From positions 1-64,000 of the forward strand of contig NZ_CAPS01000072.1 of NCBI RefSeq assembly GCF_000333955.1: a stretch of 64,000 nucleotides of DNA, written 5' to 3'. Each line of letters opens with the position of its first letter. Within the stretch, counting starts at the first letter, position 1. The notes below the pieces were generated by a model. That model worked only from the letters and a program-made list of their open reading frames with translations. It was not told the DNA's origin and did not search any database. The position numbers and the translations under genes were made by a program. The DNA is from Rhodococcus sp. AW25M09 (GTDB taxonomy: Bacteria > Actinomycetota > Actinomycetes > Mycobacteriales > Mycobacteriaceae). Below, piece after piece: positions 1-8,922 of the stretch.

Positions 1-1
1 T

Positions 2-92
2 GGTCGTTCCGCGGGCTCCACTCCTGCCTTACCGGTCGTTCCGCGGGCTCCACTCCTGCTCCCGATGGTCATTCCGCGGGCTCCACTCCTGC
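2..92. repeat. Three copies of a 26-bp unit at the 3' end of the exonuclease gene
   Basis: A 26-bp unit (core CGCGGGCTCCACTCCTGC) occurs at about 2-27, 34-59 and 67-92, with one base change in the third copy. Two copies are read in frame on the minus strand and form the last residues of the exonuclease (EWSPRND repeated). The third copy lies beyond the stop codon. This is direct observation. The unit is too short and too irregularly spaced for CRISPR, and no transposase is nearby. Confidence 0.85.
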
Positions 93-1807
93 CGCGCGGC
101 TTCTCTCGCCGTTCGACACCACTCCTCCCACGAACCCGCAGAGCGCGCGGGGCTGCAGTAGCCACTACTCGTGCGGACGATGCGAACCCCATCGGTGCGC
201 AGCCAGGAGGCGATGAGCCCCACCTCCTCGGGCGGCGCGCCCCGAAGCGGCGTCGTATCGGGTATGACCGTCTCGGCGGATGCGGTGATGGCGTCGACGA
301 CGGGCATCGGGTGCACACCACGCGGGGCGACCGCAGCTCCGGCGAGGCGACCGAAACGCACCACGATCAACTCCCACCCACCGTCTGCCGTGCGCCGTGC
401 CGCGACGAGTTCGGCGATGGCGGCCACCGCCGCCGCTCGATGCATTCTGCGTAGCGCATCGACGGTGATCGCGATTCGGTCTCGCAGCCGCGCCGCTGTC
501 TCGTAGAGCTCTTTGTCTGCGAGCTCGGCGACGCGGCGGCGCATGGAATAGAGGATCGCGTCGTCCTGGCCGCACACGAGCGCGAGGAACTGCGTCGGTG
601 CATCCGAGTACTCGTCTGCCGTCAGCGGCCCCGACAGGGAGGCTGGGCAGCCTCCGACATCGGTCGACGGGCAGTCGTCACCGTGCCGAACCGATCGGGC
701 CAGACGTCGGGTGCACGTGCGCAGCCGACAGAACTCCGCCACGAGCGCGGAAGCCTCCGCTGCGTCACCTCGAACCGAGAACGGTCCGAGGCTGTTGGGT
801 GTCGGCGTGCGCACGATCGACAAACGCGGGAACGCCTCGTCGGTGAGGGTGATCCACCACCCCTTCCTCGGAAACTTCGAGCGTCGGTTGTACGGCGGGA
901 TGTGTGCCGAGAGCAGGCGCAGCTCTCGGACACCTGCCTCGAGTGCGTGTGCACACTCGACGTGGTCGACGCGAGTGGCCAGCGCGACCATCTCTTTCAT
1001 CCGGCCCCTGGTCTCCGAGCCGGTGAAGTAGTTGCGTACGCGGCGTTTGAGATTGTTGGAAGTGCCGACGTACAACACCTCGTCGGACGGGCCGCGGAAC
1101 AGATAGACACCCGGAGTGCCGGGCAGGTGGGCGGCCAACCCCCGTTTCGCGCGCTGCCCCGCCGACACCGCCGGAAGATAGTCGACCAACTCGGCGTAGC
1201 TGTGGACTCCCTGATTGCCCACTCGTTCGATGAGGCCGTGCAGAACGTCGACGGTGGCGCGGGCGTCGTCGAGCGCGCGGTGTGTCGGCCGCGTGCCCGA
1301 CCGGAACAGGGTGGACAGCGCCAAGAGCTTCACCGACGGCGCTTCGTCGCGCGTGAGAACCCGTCGAGCGAGCTTGACGGTGCACAACACCTGGAACCGG
1401 GGCCACGCTATGTCGAGGCGACTGGCGGCGGCCTTGAGAAACCCCGTGTCGAAGCCGGCGTTGTGGGCTACCAGCACCGAGCCTCGGGCGAATTCGAGGA
1501 AGCCGGGCAGCACTCGTTCGATCCGGGGCGCACCGATGAGCATCGCCGACGTGATGCCGGTGAGCTCGACGATGTACGGCGGAATCGATCGGCCCGGATC
1601 GACGAGCGTGGCGAATTCGCCGAGAATCTCGCCGCCTCGAACTTTGACCGCCCCGATTTCGGTGATGGCCTCGGTGTCGGCGCTGCCGCCGGTGGTCTCG
1701 AGGTCGACGACAACGAACGTGGTCTCGTGCAGCGGGGTGTCCAGTTCGTCGAACGTCAACTGGATGGGCAGGCTCACTCGGACGACGGTAGGGCCGACGT
1801 CCGACAA
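29..1807 (-). CDS. DEDDh 3'-5' exonuclease fused to a GIY-YIG (UvrC/Cho-like) nuclease domain
   Basis: This 592-aa protein resembles mycobacterial Rv2191. The N-terminal DEDDh exonuclease domain has D35/E37 in VDLETTG, HNAGFD at 115-120 and HRALDDA at 176-182. A GIY-YIG endonuclease domain follows (GVYLF at about 233, LYVGT at about 245), then a UvrC-like helical region. The combination suggests DNA repair or nucleic-acid processing like the Cho/UvrC nick activity. The substrate is not shown. The first possible start is a TTG at 1807, and a GTG at 1777 is an alternative that keeps both domains. The last ~17 residues are encoded by a short duplicated DNA unit and are probably not functional. 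It is transcribed divergently from the small cysteine-motif protein. Confidence 0.9.
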   Translation of the reverse strand: MSDVGPTVVRVSLPIQLTFDELDTPLHETTFVVVDLETTGGSADTEAITEIGAVKVRGGEILGEFATLVDPGRSIPPYIVELTGITSAMLIGAPRIERVLPGFLEFARGSVLVAHNAGFDTGFLKAAASRLDIAWPRFQVLCTVKLARRVLTRDEAPSVKLLALSTLFRSGTRPTHRALDDARATVDVLHGLIERVGNQGVHSYAELVDYLPAVSAGQRAKRGLAAHLPGTPGVYLFRGPSDEVLYVGTSNNLKRRVRNYFTGSETRGRMKEMVALATRVDHVECAHALEAGVRELRLLSAHIPPYNRRSKFPRKGWWITLTDEAFPRLSIVRTPTPNSLGPFSVRGDAAEASALVAEFCRLRTCTRRLARSVRHGDDCPSTDVGGCPASLSGPLTADEYSDAPTQFLALVCGQDDAILYSMRRRVAELADKELYETAARLRDRIAITVDALRRMHRAAAVAAIAELVAARRTADGGWELIVVRFGRLAGAAVAPRGVHPMPVVDAITASAETVIPDTTPLRGAPPEEVGLIASWLRTDGVRIVRTSSGYCSPARSAGSWEEWCRTAREAARQEWSPRNDHREQEWSPRNDR

Positions 1808-1934
1808 GAACGCTCAGCGCGGCCGCATCGGGAGCCGTGTCGCCTCTCGGGCAGTGACGTGTCACGAAACCTGTCGGTAGTGGACGCTACGTTTCGCCCG
1901 ACCGGCCGATTAGGCCGCCGCAAACAGCAAAGAG

Positions 1935-2228
1935 ATGAGGATCACAATGATCATCGATTGCAGTGACTGCATCGTCCGTGACATCGCCTGCGCGGACTGC
2001 GTCGTGACGGTCCTTCTGGGCGACCCTGGGATGCCGTCGAGTTCGGATGGTCGGTGGGTTCGAGCACCCTCTCGCATCACGCTCGAGCAGGAAGAACTCG
2101 GGGCGATGGGGGTGCTGGCCGATGTGGGTCTCGTGCCCCCGCTCAAGCTCGTGACGAACGAGGACGGCACCGCCCCCGGGGCGCTGTTACCGACTCGTGA
2201 CACACCGGGGGATCAGCGCGCCGGTTAG
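1935..2228 (+). CDS. Small conserved protein with paired CxxC motifs
   Basis: This 97-aa protein has two CxxC pairs near the N-terminus (IDCSDCIVRDIACADC) that look like a zinc- or metal-binding knuckle. The rest is low-complexity sequence and a hydrophobic GLVPPLKLV patch. The Cys pattern and the LADVGLVPPL segment match, from memory, a small conserved actinobacterial family with no known function. A second ATG at 1947 is an alternative start. A minus-strand reading frame of equal length overlaps it but lacks any recognisable feature, so this strand is preferred. It sits between the exonuclease and the riboswitch-controlled NlpC/P60 gene. Confidence 0.72.
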   Translation: MRITMIIDCSDCIVRDIACADCVVTVLLGDPGMPSSSDGRWVRAPSRITLEQEELGAMGVLADVGLVPPLKLVTNEDGTAPGALLPTRDTPGDQRAG

Positions 2229-2349
2229 CGAGAATCGATCCGAATTCGGCCGTTTCGGCGAGTTGGGGTCGACACGGGGGTATGCCATTTCGTAACCTTC
2301 CTGAGACCTTGCGGAGTCTCGCCAGTCCAAACCGGAGTGGCGTCGCAAG

Positions 2350-2495
2350 TCACCGCCTAATCGTTCACTCGCGAGAGTGTTCGTACCGGGAACCCGATAT
2401 CTACTGGGGTGAATCCCGCTGAGCCACCCTGTGTGGCCGGTGGGTAGGGCTGCTCTTCCCAGCCCGAACCCGTCAGCTAACTCGGTCGGCGGACG
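2350..2495 (+). promoter_or_regulatory. c-di-AMP riboswitch (ydaO/yuaA class)
   Basis: The leader carries the hallmark blocks of the ydaO/yuaA RNA in order: a CCGCC P1 strand near 2353, CCGGGAACCC near 2387, GGGGTGAAT near 2406, GGGTAGGGCTGCTCTTCCC, then CCCGAACCCGTCAGCTAAC near 2464 and a closing GGCGG at 2488-2492. In actinobacteria this class often precedes genes for NlpC/P60 or resuscitation-promoting cell-wall hydrolases, and binding of c-di-AMP usually lowers expression. The start of the controlled gene is about 30 bp downstream. No U-rich terminator is obvious, so the switching mechanism is not clear. Confidence 0.88.
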
Positions 2496-2522
2496 ATAGG
2501 AAGAAACGGAGCACCATCTTTC

Positions 2523-3077
2523 GTGGCGTCACAACTTTCCAACCGATCATTGCGGCGAGTTCTCGTAGCCGGAGCGCTCACGGCAGGCGTGGTCGTTCTT
2601 CCCGCTGCACCCGCTATGGCGGCCCCCCTCACCATTCCCGGCGTCGGAACCTTCGAGATTCCTGACATCCCGGGCCTCCCTCCCCTCAACCTTCCGAATG
2701 TGCCTGCGCCGGGTGCACCGTTGGCTCCGCAGGTCACGCCGGCAGCGAAGGCCGTTCAGGCCGCAGAGTCCAAGATCGGGTCTCCGTACGTGTACGGCGC
2801 TTCGGGTCCGGATTCGTTCGACTGCTCGGGTCTGATCCAGTGGGCCTACAAGCAGGCCGGCGTCAGCCTGCCCCGTACGAGCTACGACCAGGCAGCCGCG
2901 GGCACTCCGGTCTCGCGTGACAGCCTGATGCCCGGCGACGTCGTCTCGTTCTACGGCGGCTCGCACTCGGGCATGTACATCGGCGACGGCAATGTCGTGC
3001 ACGCATCCACGTCCGGCGTCCCGGTCAAGGTTGCTCCGGTTGCCTCGATGCCGTACGACGGCGCTCGCCGTTACTGA
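2523..3077 (+). CDS. Secreted NlpC/P60 (C40) peptidoglycan endopeptidase
   Basis: This is a 184-aa exported cell-wall hydrolase. A signal peptide ends near APAMA (about residue 33). A proline-rich linker follows, then a compact NlpC/P60 domain with catalytic Cys101 in FDCSGL, His148 in GSHSG and a likely third polar residue at His160. The family cleaves the stem peptide between D-Glu and meso-DAP. The start is a GTG just after the riboswitch, so c-di-AMP probably tunes its expression. Its C-terminal end, GVPVKV..MP..GARRY, is nearly the same as that of the next gene, which suggests an old duplication. There is no coiled-coil module, so it is shorter than RipA/RipC proteins. Confidence 0.9.
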   Translation: MASQLSNRSLRRVLVAGALTAGVVVLPAAPAMAAPLTIPGVGTFEIPDIPGLPPLNLPNVPAPGAPLAPQVTPAAKAVQAAESKIGSPYVYGASGPDSFDCSGLIQWAYKQAGVSLPRTSYDQAAAGTPVSRDSLMPGDVVSFYGGSHSGMYIGDGNVVHASTSGVPVKVAPVASMPYDGARRY

Positions 3078-3106
3078 TCCGAGCAGCCGACGTTCGCTGT
3101 GACCGA

Positions 3107-3145
3107 CCGACAGGGTCGAGCCGTCTACCGGCTCGACCCTGTCGG
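3107..3145 (+). terminator. Strong hairpin terminator after the first NlpC/P60 gene
   Basis: A perfect 17-bp inverted repeat (CCGACAGGGTCGAGCCG and its complement) has a 5-nt loop and starts about 30 bp past the stop codon. It has no U tract, as is common for actinobacterial hairpin terminators. It probably separates this gene from the RipC-like gene. Confidence 0.65.
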
Positions 3146-3383
3146 CGTATCCGGACATGCCATGCGACACGCCGGTGCGGTGGACAGCAGAGCGTTCGGT
3201 TCGTAATCTGATCGAGACCTGGTCGACGTTTATTTTGTGACCTGTCACCCAGAACCCCCGCCGATTTCGGACCGTGTTCACGTCCGCGCCCGTAAATGCA
3301 ATGGGTATGGTTCGTTTTCGGAGTACTTTTCAAACCGTTGCCTCGGTCGAGGCGACAAATGTGAGGACGGAGAGTCGCTTTCC

Positions 3384-4445
3384 GTGGCGATATCGAGATC
3401 TACCCGTGTATGGCGGCTGGCTGGTAACTCTGTGGCGGCTGCCGCGTTGGCGGCATGCATCGCTGTGGTGCCGACGACGACAGCAGCAGCGCAACCGGGA
3501 TTCGACTCCGCGTCCGACGCACAGGCTCAGCTTGCCGAGCTCTCCGAGGAGTCGGAACAGACCAACGAGGCAGTACACAACGCTCAGATCGATCTCGACG
3601 CCAAGAACCAACAGCAGACGGAAGCGCAGGCCGCCGTCGATCAGAGCCGCGCCGCGCTCGACGCAGCGCAGGCGCAGTTGGCCGAGCTCAAGCCGGCAAT
3701 GGACAAAGTTGCCAACGTCAACTACCAGGGTGCGCGGACGAACCGACTCTTCGCGGTCATGGTCAGCGATTCTCCGCAGCAGTTGCTCGACCAGATGTCG
3801 GCCCTCGACGTGATCTCGGCCGATACCGCCGATCAGGTTGCCCGGTTCAAGCAGGTGAGCTCGGATGCCGCCTCCGCCGAGCAGGTCGCCGCGACGGCCG
3901 CCGATCAGGCACGTGTGGCTGCCGAGCAGGCCAAGGCGGTCAGCGATGACCTACAGGCCAAGCAGAGCGAACTTCAGGGACAGATCGCCGAGGTGATGGC
4001 TGCCTACAGTGCGCTGTCGTCCTCCGAGCAGCTCGCGCTTGCCGGATCATCCATGCCCGAGGGTTTCGATCCCACGACGATTTTGCAGAACCTGACGCCG
4101 GGATCGGGTGCCAGCGCGTTGGAGGCCGGCCTGACGCAGATCGGCAAGCCGTACGTCTGGGGCGGGACCGGCCCTGACGGCTTCGACTGCTCGGGATTGG
4201 TCGTGTGGGCGTACAAACAGGTGGGAAAGACGCTGCCGCGGTCCAGTCAGGCTCAGGCCCAAGGCGGAACCCCGGTCGATCAGAAGGATCTACAGCCGGG
4301 AGATGTGGTGCTGTTCTATCCGGACATCTCGCACGTCGGTATCTACGCCGGTGGGGGCAACGTGTTGCACGCGTCCACCTTCGGGGTCCCCGTCAAGGTG
4401 CAGTCGATGGCATCGTTCCCGTACTACGGGGCGCGTCGATACTGA
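3384..4445 (+). CDS. ripC: RipC-like NlpC/P60 endopeptidase with N-terminal coiled coil
   Basis: This 353-aa secreted protein corresponds to Rv2190c (RipC). A signal peptide (residues ~1-37, ending TTTAAAQ) is followed by a long Ala/Gln/Glu-rich coiled coil (~45-215). The C-terminal NlpC/P60 domain has catalytic Cys269 in FDCSG and His in SHVGIY. In mycobacteria the coiled coil docks the enzyme on the FtsEX complex, which activates septal or lateral peptidoglycan cleavage. That partner is inferred from the family, as ftsEX is not in this window. The GTG at 3384 is chosen because it puts a basic n-region directly before the hydrophobic segment. The frame stays open further upstream, but that stretch does not look like an exported N-terminus. 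Confidence 0.88.
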   Translation: MAISRSTRVWRLAGNSVAAAALAACIAVVPTTTAAAQPGFDSASDAQAQLAELSEESEQTNEAVHNAQIDLDAKNQQQTEAQAAVDQSRAALDAAQAQLAELKPAMDKVANVNYQGARTNRLFAVMVSDSPQQLLDQMSALDVISADTADQVARFKQVSSDAASAEQVAATAADQARVAAEQAKAVSDDLQAKQSELQGQIAEVMAAYSALSSSEQLALAGSSMPEGFDPTTILQNLTPGSGASALEAGLTQIGKPYVWGGTGPDGFDCSGLVVWAYKQVGKTLPRSSQAQAQGGTPVDQKDLQPGDVVLFYPDISHVGIYAGGGNVLHASTFGVPVKVQSMASFPYYGARRY

Positions 4446-4475
4446 GGTGAGCCGCCACGATCGGCGAATGCCTGT

Positions 4476-5822
4476 ATGAGCCCCGGGTTCCGCATCCTGG
4501 TCGGATCGGCGCGGCTTCGGTGGACTGCGGTTGTTCTCGTCGCTGCCGTGACACTCTCGCTCGTCCTGTTCCATCGTCTCGACCGCACTGACGCTGCATC
4601 CGACGCACAGCCCAGCGAGGTCTCCCTCGGTCAGAACCCGCCCACCTACGATCAGCAGCGCCGCGCCGAGGTGACCGTCCTCCTCGACCAGTGGGCTCGC
4701 GCGGTTCGAGCCGGAGACGTGGATGCGGTGCGAGGCCTGATGGACCCGCGGGCCGATCCGAGTTTCGTGGAGGCCCAGGTGCGCCGGACAGCGGCGATGT
4801 CGGCCGTTCCGTTCTCCGACTTCGGGTACGAACTGGGCGACGAGCCCGAAACCCCGGTTCCGCCCTCGATCGCAGAGCCACTCGATGCCACCGATATCTG
4901 GGCACCCTCGGTGTACCTGAGCTACGCCGTCGCGGGGCCGGATGCGTCGCCGACGCGTCGACCGGTCTCGCTCGTCGTTGCCGAGAGAGACGGTCGATGG
5001 CGGCTGGTCGACGACGCGGACCTGGCCGCGTATCGACGTCACACCTGGCGTGGGCCGTGGGATTTCGGACCGGTGATCGTGCGCTCTGTGCCCACCGCCG
5101 CAGGTAACTCGGTGGTGGTGGGACATCCTGATCGTGAGCAGTTCGTCGTCGACCTGGCCGCCGAGCTCCCATCGGCAGTCGCTGCCGTCACCGAGTTCTG
5201 GGGAGACGACTGGGCGCGAGACGGGCTGGTGTTCGTCGCGTCCTCTGCCGAGGAGTTCGATGAATTGACCGGGTCCGACCCGTCGAGCGATGTCGCCGCG
5301 GTGACTGTGTCCGACGCGGCGGCCGGCGACGGCACACGTCCGACCGGTCAGAGGGTGGTGTTCGGTCCCGACGCCGCATCGCGGTTGACCCCGTTCACCG
5401 TTCGCTCGGTCCTGCGACACGAACTGACCCATGTGGCGGTGAGGGCGCGGACCGCGGACGGTACGGCGTTGTGGGTATCGGAGGGGTTCGCCGACTACTC
5501 GGGCTACCGCAATTCCGGTGCCGCCTTCGCGCAGCTGGCGCCTACTCTCGGCGCGATCGTGGCGTCTGGCGGGCCGCCGACGGTGCTGCCGAAGGACGAG
5601 GATTTCGGTGCCGGCGGTGCCCGGTCGAGTGTGGCCTACGAGTCCGCGTGGTCGGTGTTCGCGTTCGTGGCCGATCGATTCGGTGAGTCGAGGTTGCGCA
5701 GGCTCTACGAAGCGTTGGCGTCCGACGGCACCGTCGAAGTCGCTCTCGCGTCGGTGCTCGGGTTGGATCGTGACCGGTTCGTCGCCTCGTGGGGCGACTG
5801 GGTGGCCGCTCGGTCTCGATGA
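4476..5822 (+). CDS. Membrane-anchored gluzincin-type (peptidase MA-like) protein
   Basis: This 448-aa protein has an N-terminal membrane anchor or signal (residues ~14-32), a central NTF2-like/extracellular region, and a C-terminal zinc-peptidase signature. The signature is HELTH at 315-319 followed by SEGFADY with Glu336, the HExxH...E arrangement of gluzincins (peptidase MA family). The active site would face outside the membrane. Substrate and role are unknown. It sits directly downstream of ripC and its stop overlaps the upstream ATG option of pimB'. The context suggests an envelope function, but that is inference only. Confidence 0.82.
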   Translation: MSPGFRILVGSARLRWTAVVLVAAVTLSLVLFHRLDRTDAASDAQPSEVSLGQNPPTYDQQRRAEVTVLLDQWARAVRAGDVDAVRGLMDPRADPSFVEAQVRRTAAMSAVPFSDFGYELGDEPETPVPPSIAEPLDATDIWAPSVYLSYAVAGPDASPTRRPVSLVVAERDGRWRLVDDADLAAYRRHTWRGPWDFGPVIVRSVPTAAGNSVVVGHPDREQFVVDLAAELPSAVAAVTEFWGDDWARDGLVFVASSAEEFDELTGSDPSSDVAAVTVSDAAAGDGTRPTGQRVVFGPDAASRLTPFTVRSVLRHELTHVAVRARTADGTALWVSEGFADYSGYRNSGAAFAQLAPTLGAIVASGGPPTVLPKDEDFGAGGARSSVAYESAWSVFAFVADRFGESRLRRLYEALASDGTVEVALASVLGLDRDRFVASWGDWVAARSR

Positions 5823-5832
5823 CGCGGACCGC

Positions 5833-5838
5833 TACGGT
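5833..5838 (+). promoter_or_regulatory. -10 element for leaderless pimB'
   Basis: TACGGT lies 7 bp before the ATG at 5846 and fits the TANNNT -10 that, in actinobacteria, places the transcription start on the first base of the start codon. It supports the ATG at 5846 over the ATG at 5819. Confidence 0.5.
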
Positions 5839-5845
5839 TGACGCC

Positions 5846-6970
5846 ATGCGTCGTACTCTGCTGGTGACGAACGACTTTCCCCCGCGACCGGGTGGTATCC
5901 AGTCGTATCTGCACAGCTTCGCCTCGCAGTTGCCTGCCGACGAGCTGGTGGTGTACGCGCCGCGGTGGCGCGGCGACTCACACCAGAAGTTCGATGCTCG
6001 GCAACCGTTCGAGGTGATCAGGCATCCGACGACGCTGATGTTGCCGACCCCGCTCGTCGCACGTCGGGCAGCTCGGATACTGAAGTCGCACGAGTGCGAC
6101 TCGGTGTGGTTCGGTGCATCGGCACCGCTGGCGGTCATGTCGTCGTATCTGCGCAAGGCCGGAGCGGATCGCATCGTGGCGAGTACTCACGGGCACGAGG
6201 TCGGATGGTCGATGGTGCCGGGTGGACGCGCGACGCTGCGCACGATCGGCAAGAACACCGACGTGGTGACCTACGTCAGCAAGTACACCCGGGGGCGGTT
6301 CAGCTCGGCGTTCGGACCGACCGCCGCCCTCGAACATCTGCCGCCGGGGGTCGATACCGATCGCTTCGTTCCCGACGACGCCGCACGAGTCGAACTTCGT
6401 GCTCGCTACGGCCTCGGTGACCGGCCCACCGTGCTGTGCCTGTCGCGCTTGGTCCCTCGCAAGGGACAAGATTTCTTGATCCGCGCGCTCCCGGGGATTC
6501 GGCGGGCCGTCGACGGGGCCGTTCTGGTGATCGTCGGAGGTGGACCCTACGAGAAAACTCTGCGCGAGCTCGTCCGATCCACCGGAATGGAGCAGCACGT
6601 GGTGTTCACCGGCACTGTGCCGTCCGCGGAACTCGCCGCGCACCACACCATCGCCGACGTGTTCGCGATGCCGAGCCGCACCCGCGGTGCCGGTCTCGAT
6701 GTCGAAGGACTCGGAATCGTCTATCTCGAAGCATCCTCCTGTGGTGTGCCCGTGGTTGCCGGAATGTCCGGGGGAGCGCCGGAAGCTGTGCAGCACAACA
6801 AGACCGGGCTGGTCGTCGACGGCACTTCGGTCTCGGACATCACCGACGCGATCGTGAGAATCCTGTCCGATCGCACGCTGGCCACGCAGATGGGCAACGC
6901 CGGCCGCGCGTGGGTGGACGCGGAATGGCGCTGGGACGTCCTGACCGAAAAGCTGCGTTCGTTGATCTAG
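5846..6970 (+). CDS. pimB: GDP-mannose-dependent alpha-(1-6)-phosphatidylinositol monomannoside mannosyltransferase PimB'
   Basis: This 374-aa GT4 (GT-B fold) glycosyltransferase is closely like Rv2188c. The N-terminus LLVTNDFPPRPGGIQSYL, ASTHGHEVGWSM, LSRLVPRKGQD, the acceptor/donor loop RTRGAGLDVEGLGIVYLEA and GLVVDG are all typical. The enzyme adds the second mannose of PIM2 at the inner face of the membrane, feeding lipomannan and lipoarabinomannan. mptA and another GT-C mannosyltransferase in the window act later in the same pathway. The start at 5846 matches the mycobacterial N-terminus and follows a leaderless-type -10. An ATG at 5819 overlaps the previous stop as ATGA and is the alternative. 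Confidence 0.93.
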   Translation: MRRTLLVTNDFPPRPGGIQSYLHSFASQLPADELVVYAPRWRGDSHQKFDARQPFEVIRHPTTLMLPTPLVARRAARILKSHECDSVWFGASAPLAVMSSYLRKAGADRIVASTHGHEVGWSMVPGGRATLRTIGKNTDVVTYVSKYTRGRFSSAFGPTAALEHLPPGVDTDRFVPDDAARVELRARYGLGDRPTVLCLSRLVPRKGQDFLIRALPGIRRAVDGAVLVIVGGGPYEKTLRELVRSTGMEQHVVFTGTVPSAELAAHHTIADVFAMPSRTRGAGLDVEGLGIVYLEASSCGVPVVAGMSGGAPEAVQHNKTGLVVDGTSVSDITDAIVRILSDRTLATQMGNAGRAWVDAEWRWDVLTEKLRSLI

Positions 6971-6983
6971 GCGGTACGGCCTC

Positions 6984-8789
6984 TCACCGAGCGTAGATCG
7001 ACTCGATCTCGTCGGCGTACGCCTCGGTGATGACGTTGCGCTTGAGTTTCATCGTGGGGGTCAGTTCGCCGCTGTCCTCCGAGAAGTCGTGCGGAAGCAA
7101 CCGGTACTTCTTGATGGACTCCGCGTGCGAGACGGACTTGTTCGCGTCGGCGATTGCAGCATCGATCTCGGCCACGAGATCGGGATCCTTCTGCAGATCC
7201 GCAGGGGTGGCGTCGGCGGACTTGCCGTGGTCGGACTTCCACCGATCGAACGCATCCGGGTCGAGGGTGATGAGCGCCCCGATGAAGGGCTTCTGATCGC
7301 CCACGACGACGGCCTGACTGATCAGAGCGTGGGCACGAAGGCTGTCTTCCAAACCGGCGGGTGAGACGTTCTTGCCGCCGGCCGTGACGATCAGTTCCTT
7401 CTTGCGGCCCGAGATCGTGATGAAACCGTCCTCGTCGACAGAGCCGAGATCTCCGGTGCGGAACCAACCGTCGTCCAGTGACTCTGCGGTCGCGTCCTCG
7501 TTGCGCCAATAGCCGTCGAAGACCACAGGACCGCGAAGTTGGATCTCGCCGTCTTCGGCGATTCGTACGGTGTTACCGGGCAGTGGACGCCCGACGCTGC
7601 CGACGCGTTGGGATCCGATGGTGTTGACAGCGAATGCCGCTGTGGTTTCGGTGAGGCCGTAGCCCTCGTAGATCGGCACGCCGATACCCCGATAGAAGTG
7701 GCCGAGCCGGCTACCGAGGGGCGCGCCACCGGAGATGGCGAGTTCGCATCTGCCGCCGAGCGCGGCTCGCAGCTTGTCGTACACCAGCTTGTCGAACACG
7801 GTGTGTTTGGCGCGCAACACGATTCCGGGTCCGCCGGTGTCCTGTGCCTCGCTCCACGACACTGCACATTCGGTGGCGAGATCGAAGATCTTGCCCTTTC
7901 CGTCGGAGTGCGCTTTCTGCTTGGCGGTGTTGAATACCTTCTCGAACACTCGCGGCACCGAGAGAATGAAGTCCGGTTGGAAGGTTCCGAACGTGGACAC
8001 CAGGTTGGGGATGTCGTTGGTGTGGCCGAGGGTGACTCCGGCGTCGAACGACGCGATACTCACTGCGCGGGCGAGGACGTGGGCCAGAGGAAGGAACATC
8101 AAGGTGCTTCGGCCCTGCGTCATGAGGGACTTCAGTGACGTCTCACGGATGCCGAGCGACTCGGCGAGCAGATTGGCGTGGGTCAGCTGGACGCCCTTGG
8201 GGCGACCGGTGGTGCCCGAGGTGTAGATCAATGTTGCCGGGTCGGACGAGCCGAGAGCCGAAACCCGTTGATGCACCTGCTCTTCGGGGATATCGGAGCC
8301 TTCGCCTGTCAGAGCCTGCACGGCGTCGGTACCGGACGAGTTCTCGATCACGAACGTCTGGCGCACGGTTGGCGAGGCCGCCACAACGGCCTTCGTCTCC
8401 TGCAGCTGTGCGTCGTTCTCGAGAACGAGTAGGACCGGCGCGGCGTCTTCGAGAATCCACTCCACCTGCCCCGCCGAGGACGTTTCGTAGATCGGCACCG
8501 TTACGCCACCGGCGGCCCAGATCGCGTAATCGACGACCGACCATTCGAATCGGGTGGACGACATCAGTCCGACCCGATCACCCTGTTCGATGCCTGCTGC
8601 GATCAGGCCCTGCGCCACGCCCACGACCAGACGCTCGAACTCGGCGGCGGTGACGTCGGTCCAGCGTCCGTCCACCAGGCGTCGGAACACCACTGCATCC
8701 GGCGAGGTGCGGGCACGGGCGAAGACAGTATCGACAGCCGAGTCGGTGTCCTCGATGGCGTATTTTGCGGCGACGGTGAACTCGCGCAC
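6984..8789 (-). CDS. fadD15: Long-chain fatty-acid-CoA ligase FadD15
   Basis: This 601-aa ANL-superfamily enzyme activates fatty acids to acyl-CoA through an acyl-adenylate. The P-loop-like motif LIYTSGTTGRPKG is at about 187-199. YEGYGLTETTA, the GDLGSVDEDGFITISGRKKE hinge and the terminal catalytic Lys in TPTMKLKR are all present, so the enzyme looks complete. The order matches Rv2187 next to pimB'. The start is GTG with a strong Shine-Dalgarno (GGAGGTAA) just upstream. It is convergent with pimB' (14 bp apart), and its 5' end faces the SRPBCC genes, so it has its own promoter region. Confidence 0.94.
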   Translation of the reverse strand: MREFTVAAKYAIEDTDSAVDTVFARARTSPDAVVFRRLVDGRWTDVTAAEFERLVVGVAQGLIAAGIEQGDRVGLMSSTRFEWSVVDYAIWAAGGVTVPIYETSSAGQVEWILEDAAPVLLVLENDAQLQETKAVVAASPTVRQTFVIENSSGTDAVQALTGEGSDIPEEQVHQRVSALGSSDPATLIYTSGTTGRPKGVQLTHANLLAESLGIRETSLKSLMTQGRSTLMFLPLAHVLARAVSIASFDAGVTLGHTNDIPNLVSTFGTFQPDFILSVPRVFEKVFNTAKQKAHSDGKGKIFDLATECAVSWSEAQDTGGPGIVLRAKHTVFDKLVYDKLRAALGGRCELAISGGAPLGSRLGHFYRGIGVPIYEGYGLTETTAAFAVNTIGSQRVGSVGRPLPGNTVRIAEDGEIQLRGPVVFDGYWRNEDATAESLDDGWFRTGDLGSVDEDGFITISGRKKELIVTAGGKNVSPAGLEDSLRAHALISQAVVVGDQKPFIGALITLDPDAFDRWKSDHGKSADATPADLQKDPDLVAEIDAAIADANKSVSHAESIKKYRLLPHDFSEDSGELTPTMKLKRNVITEAYADEIESIYAR

Positions 8790-8922
8790 GGGATTACCTC
8801 CGGATAAAAGGGGAGAGCGAAAGTCGACAGCTCGGCTTCACGGTTACTCTAGACCCGGCGCGTGGACATCGAAACGCGCCTCGACGCGCGCGGTCGGCGA
8901 CCCGATATGTGAAGCTCTGTCG

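Noticed and set aside
2..92. CRISPR-like direct repeats
   Set aside because: Only three copies with 6-7 bp spacers, partly translated, and no cas genes.
683..1966. 427-aa plus-strand frame across the exonuclease gene
   Set aside because: Arg/Asp-rich shadow of a high-GC gene; the minus strand encodes intact exonuclease domains.
1910..2203. Minus-strand 97-aa reading frame opposite the CxxC protein
   Set aside because: It has no motif and a Ser/Thr-rich composition typical of a shadow frame. The plus-strand frame has a clear cysteine pattern.
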